A stretch of 64,000 nt of DNA. Source: Pseudeuparius sepicola (taxonomy: Eukaryota; Arthropoda; Insecta; Coleoptera; Anthribidae). Shown piece after piece: positions 60,417-64,000 of the stretch. The translations under genes were made by a program, and so were the position numbers. Where the stretch lies: positions 22,521,735 through 22,585,734 of the forward strand of contig OY987307.1 of NCBI GenBank assembly GCA_963920635.1, given 5' to 3'. The notes beneath the pieces were generated by a model, which saw only the letters and a program-made list of their open reading frames with translations, made no database searches and was not told where the DNA came from. How positions within the stretch are numbered: position 1 is the stretch's first letter; each line of letters opens with the position of its first letter.

Positions 60417-61533
60417 ATAATAATAATAATAAAATGATTTATTGTGTAATATATAAGTGCAATAGAAATATAGAAATGTTTACACAAAATATATAAATTC
60501 AATAGTAGGAGAGAAATGTTTATACAAATTACAAGATATTACACAAGAGGTAGGAGATTTGGCGCTAGCCACTCTTCCACTCCACCCTGAAGCCATAAAT
60601 ACAAATATATTCTCACAACAACAATACAAGAGCAAGGACACATGTCACAATGGAATTTAAAACAAATCAAAATTTAAAACAGGTTAAAAGTCAAAATTTA
60701 AAACACGTTAAAAGCAAAGCAAAGTCAAGAGTCAAGACAATCAGAACTCAAGAGCTACAATTCAATCAAGTATACAAACGAACTTGCAACTGCCGCTTAA
60801 ATGGTCGAATAGGTAATTCCAGAATGTCAAGCACGTTGTTTAGCAAAGAGGGTGCTTTATAAGAAAAGCTACCCTCAAATTTAGACGTAGCATGTTGTGG
60901 TACAGTAAAAGAATTCACCCTTACATCAATATTATGGATCTGAGATCTTCTTGAAAGCAAATCAGATAAATATGGAGGCACTCTCTGGGTGTACACTTTA
61001 TATAATAACATGGTATACAAATATTCTAATCTTAGATATAATTTAGGTTCATTTAGCTGGATTAAATACGGTGTTATGTGTTCCCTGTAAGACAATCTAC
61101 CAACAAACCTGATGCAAGCATTCTGAATTCTCTGAATTTTCAATTGATTATAATTCGGTAGAAAGTGAAAATATACCTGACTGCAATAATCAATGTGCGG
61201 ATAAATCAGTGCTTTAACTAAACGTAACTTTGTAGATACGTCCAATAGATCTCTTAAGCTGTAGATGGCTCTTAACTTAAACATACAAACCTTATAGACT
61301 TGATTACAGTGATCACCAAAGTTTAATCCTCTGTCCAAAACAACGCCGAGACTCTTAGCCGAGTCCACCCATCGAACGCTAACATCCTCGACAATCACAT
61401 CATAATTTGCGCGAATAAAAGTACTCAGTCGCTCATTGCCAATGCAGAGTGCAACTGTTTTCTGCGGGTTAACTCTGAGGCCATGATTGTCACACCATAA
61501 TGTAAAAGAGCCTTGACGAAATGTAAACATCAA
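60417..61533 (-). mobile_element. 5'-truncated non-LTR retrotransposon (RT C-terminal part)
   Basis: The minus-strand frame 61533-60766 encodes the end of a Jockey-like RT: CDNHGLRVNPQKTVALCIGN, KSLGVVLDRGLNF, IYPHIDYCSQVYFHFLP, QRIQNACIRFVGRL. The catalytic YADD region is upstream of the truncation and absent. The 3' end runs to an AAT-type microsatellite at about 60418-60434. Truncation near 61535 is typical of incomplete reverse transcription. Confidence 0.85.
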
Positions 61534-61890
61534 ACGTCAGACGCGGAGCGATCGCCCGTCAAAAGTGACCAAATATTCAAAACCCGGCCAATAAAGGCCC
61601 ATTTAACTTTTCGTACACGTTGCGAAATTGTTACCTATATGGCATCTTTCAGTACAAATCTGTTAGTAAGTTTGAATATCAATCTATTTTTCATGGAGGC
61701 TGCCCAACAGGCAGCAGTTTGGAGTTTCTGCTGGGAAGCGCCGTGCCCCGTCATACTTGACCTATTTAGAGCGATCGTCAAAGTCAAGCAACGCCGCGCG
61801 CAGTCGGTTCAAGACGGGTGAACCCTTATGGTTATTTTTTGCCCAATACAACTTTTTTCCGATTTCAAAAAATAGTATATTTCATTACGA

Positions 61891-61992
61891 GTCTGGAAAT
61901 AAAGATTTTTCCGTGCGCGCGTGACAAATTCCCGTGTTCGGCTGCGCCTCACACGGGAAGTCATGCAAGCACGGAAAAATCTATTTCTGGAC
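61891..61992. repeat. 102-bp GC-richer hairpin
   Basis: GTCTGGAAATAAAGATTTTT and CCGTGCGCGCGTGA at left pair with the right arm ending CTATTTCTGGAC; CCCGTGT is matched near the centre. Probably a tiny MITE. Confidence 0.55.
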
Positions 61993-62409
61993 GTGTAAAC
62001 CTACATCTAAATAAAGTGTATAAAAAAGATGCTTGGCCTTAGTGAAAAATGTATCATTTCTTTGTAAATCATTCTTAGTAAACTTTTTATTACTTATTTG
62101 AGAAATAACCAATTCTTAGGTCCGTAATTTACTCAATGAAGAGTGTGGTATTAATTATTGTTTCCTAGATAGTTAAAAATTTAAATGTAGGTATGTAAAT
62201 GCTGTAGGCACAGAAAATATATGTCCGCGCAGCGAATATTTTCTGTGGCTGTAGGCACAGAATAGTATTCTGTGCTGTAGGTATAAACCAAACATACTCG
62301 CATGACTTACGCCTTTTTCAGTTAAATTGAAAAAATAGAATGTAAATATCTTGGTGTATATGTGGTTGCCTGACTAACTATAAACGAGTCGGGTTTTCGT
62401 ACGTAATAT

Positions 62410-62601
62410 CACAAGTGCCGGAAATTTTATCGATAATTTTTTCGAAAGCGCTATTTTGCCTAGAAAGATCACGAGTATAAAAATTGGTCTTTCATTTTCT
62501 GAAATAAATAAAATAAAAGACCAATTTGTATGAGTGGCTTTGCTAATGGGCAAAATAACGCTTGAGAATAAAATTATTTAGAACAATTTCCGGCACGAGT
62601 G
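62410..62601. mobile_element. 192-bp palindromic MITE
   Basis: Ends CACAAGTGCCGGAAATT and AATTTCCGGCACGAGTG. The centre pairs AAAATTGGTCTTT with AAAGACCAATTTG. No clear target duplication. Confidence 0.65.
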
Positions 62602-64000
62602 GTATTTGTCGAGATTATTTCACGAATAAGATTTAATATTTTGTGTATTAATTTTTTCTATGTTTACATTTCCAAAAAGACTCATTTTGAACGAGTTTAT
62701 TGACAGCTTCGACTGTAGCGTTGGAGTAAACAAACACGACGCTTGGATATCCAAGGCAAATGCGATTATACCTATTACACCCTGTTAGCGTTAGTTTATT
62801 TTCTGAATGGTTGTCATAAATTGAAACAGAGACGGAGGTCTAATAACAACAATTTAGCAATGTAAAAGTTATATAAATTCATTGATACAATGCTTAATAA
62901 TAATGCAACATAATTTATAAGCTGCATAATTTAGAACAGTGTAAAACACACCAATTTTAAGAAGTACGTGTTTGTATCGAACAGATTCGCGGTTGCTAAG
63001 CAACGAAGTGATAACTGCACAAGAGGTATTACCCCTTTGGTTTTGCACAAGTGCAATTATCGCTAGCAGAGGCATATGATTGGTTAGATTTTTATGAAAG
63101 GAACTACCTTAATGGATGCAAGCAGTATGAGGGAAATAATCGTTTAAAAATAAAAGGTAGCCATGATTTTGTCGAATAAGCGTCATAGCTGACGCCACAG
63201 CACCTGCCGGGGGACATACCGCTGTCTGTGTATCGTGGTCTTGGCTCGACATCCACGTTCTTTAGACCGGCAACCCCTCGGCTCTCGTTAAAAATTCATG
63301 GCGTGGCGTCTGACCACCCCCTAAGTTCGAATGACTCACTCTCACGGCAATTATTTTTAAAGCGGGCTTCAATTTGCAAAGTAAATTACGTTACGCCGGG
63401 AAGTGCGGAGGTTAAGAATAAATTTCGCAAATAAATCTCGAACTTCCCAATTTTAATTAGAAACGGCCGTTGACAAATAGGTTCGTTAACCATAACCTAC
63501 ATTCTCTGGAAATTCGTGTAACGCCGCCCATGCAATGAGGAAATGAGGGGCATCAAGTCCCAACGTTTGCAGTCAGGCAAAACTGCCAAAACCTCCAGAA
63601 TTTAATACATACGCTCGTATATAACCGTATAATATTACAGGGGTTCGTATTTTCAGGACGATTGCTTACCAAACCAATAAATATAAATAACATGAACTTT
63701 GCTCTAGATGCAATAAATGAACGCTTCAGAAATGAAAAAATGTTGTTTTTTATTTCAGTACCCTCTGTAAATTTGAAATTGTACATTTACTATGGGCGCC
63801 AATTCTAGGCCTTACTAAATTTCCTTATCCGACGACGTTTACTACCTAATCATTAAGAATGCACGGTTGCCAGCAAAATCAATTTATACCGGAAGTTAAG
63901 GACCATTCGGTGCCTTGCTGCTCTGAGCTGACTCCACAACGTTTCTATTTAAACGGTCGTTTTTAATTTTCTGACATTAAACTGCTTTGCTCGATATCGA
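62602..64000. other. Non-coding end of the window
   Basis: No ORF with recognisable content. One element end (ACACCCTGT) near 62780. Otherwise nothing I can support. Confidence 0.4.

Overview
This is eukaryotic DNA, most likely from an insect and perhaps a beetle; the order is inferred. It is AT-rich and has spliced genes with GT-AG introns. It carries insect-type non-LTR retrotransposons, mariner-like and hAT-like debris and many foldback repeats. No tRNA, rRNA, CRISPR array or prokaryotic operon was seen. All coordinates were counted by hand, so splice sites may be off by a base.

Two real genes point towards each other. On the minus strand is a complete ABCA-subfamily transporter (ABCA3-like). 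It has 22 coding exons running from the ATG at 54259 to the stop at 27772. The exon lengths sum to 5229 nt, exactly 1743 codons, and every junction phase agrees. Both nucleotide-binding domains keep all their catalytic motifs, and intron 1 is about 17.3 kb. On the plus strand, 3772-19845 holds the last eight coding exons of a gene that starts upstream of the window. Its visible 546 residues are a low-complexity tail with one coiled coil, and I could not identify the protein. About 8 kb lie between the two stop codons.

Most of the rest is mobile DNA, much of it palindromic and nested. 1-3770: an old duplicated repeat, one copy split by a 561-bp hAT-like element, then a second hAT-like element just before an exon. 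4180-6386 and 17949-19612: two copies of a long-inverted-repeat element, each hugging a splice site, one with a nested palindrome. 6651-10795: a LINE inside mariner-like debris. 12232-13349 and 37203-38353: two copies of a hAT-like element with repeated GGGAATATTCCC. 20574-21810, 51992-52694 and 55512-56753: foldbacks with TACAGGGTG ends. 44971-45785: a 204-bp tandem array. 48151-48935: duplicated Gypsy-type RT fragments. 60417-61533: a truncated LINE.

The most distinctive features are elements with readable target duplications sitting a few tens of bases or less from splice sites, palindromes inserted at or near the centres of other palindromes, and a small TIR family that carries a TATA box, a first coding exon and a splice donor. 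I do not see a complete new multi-gene system.
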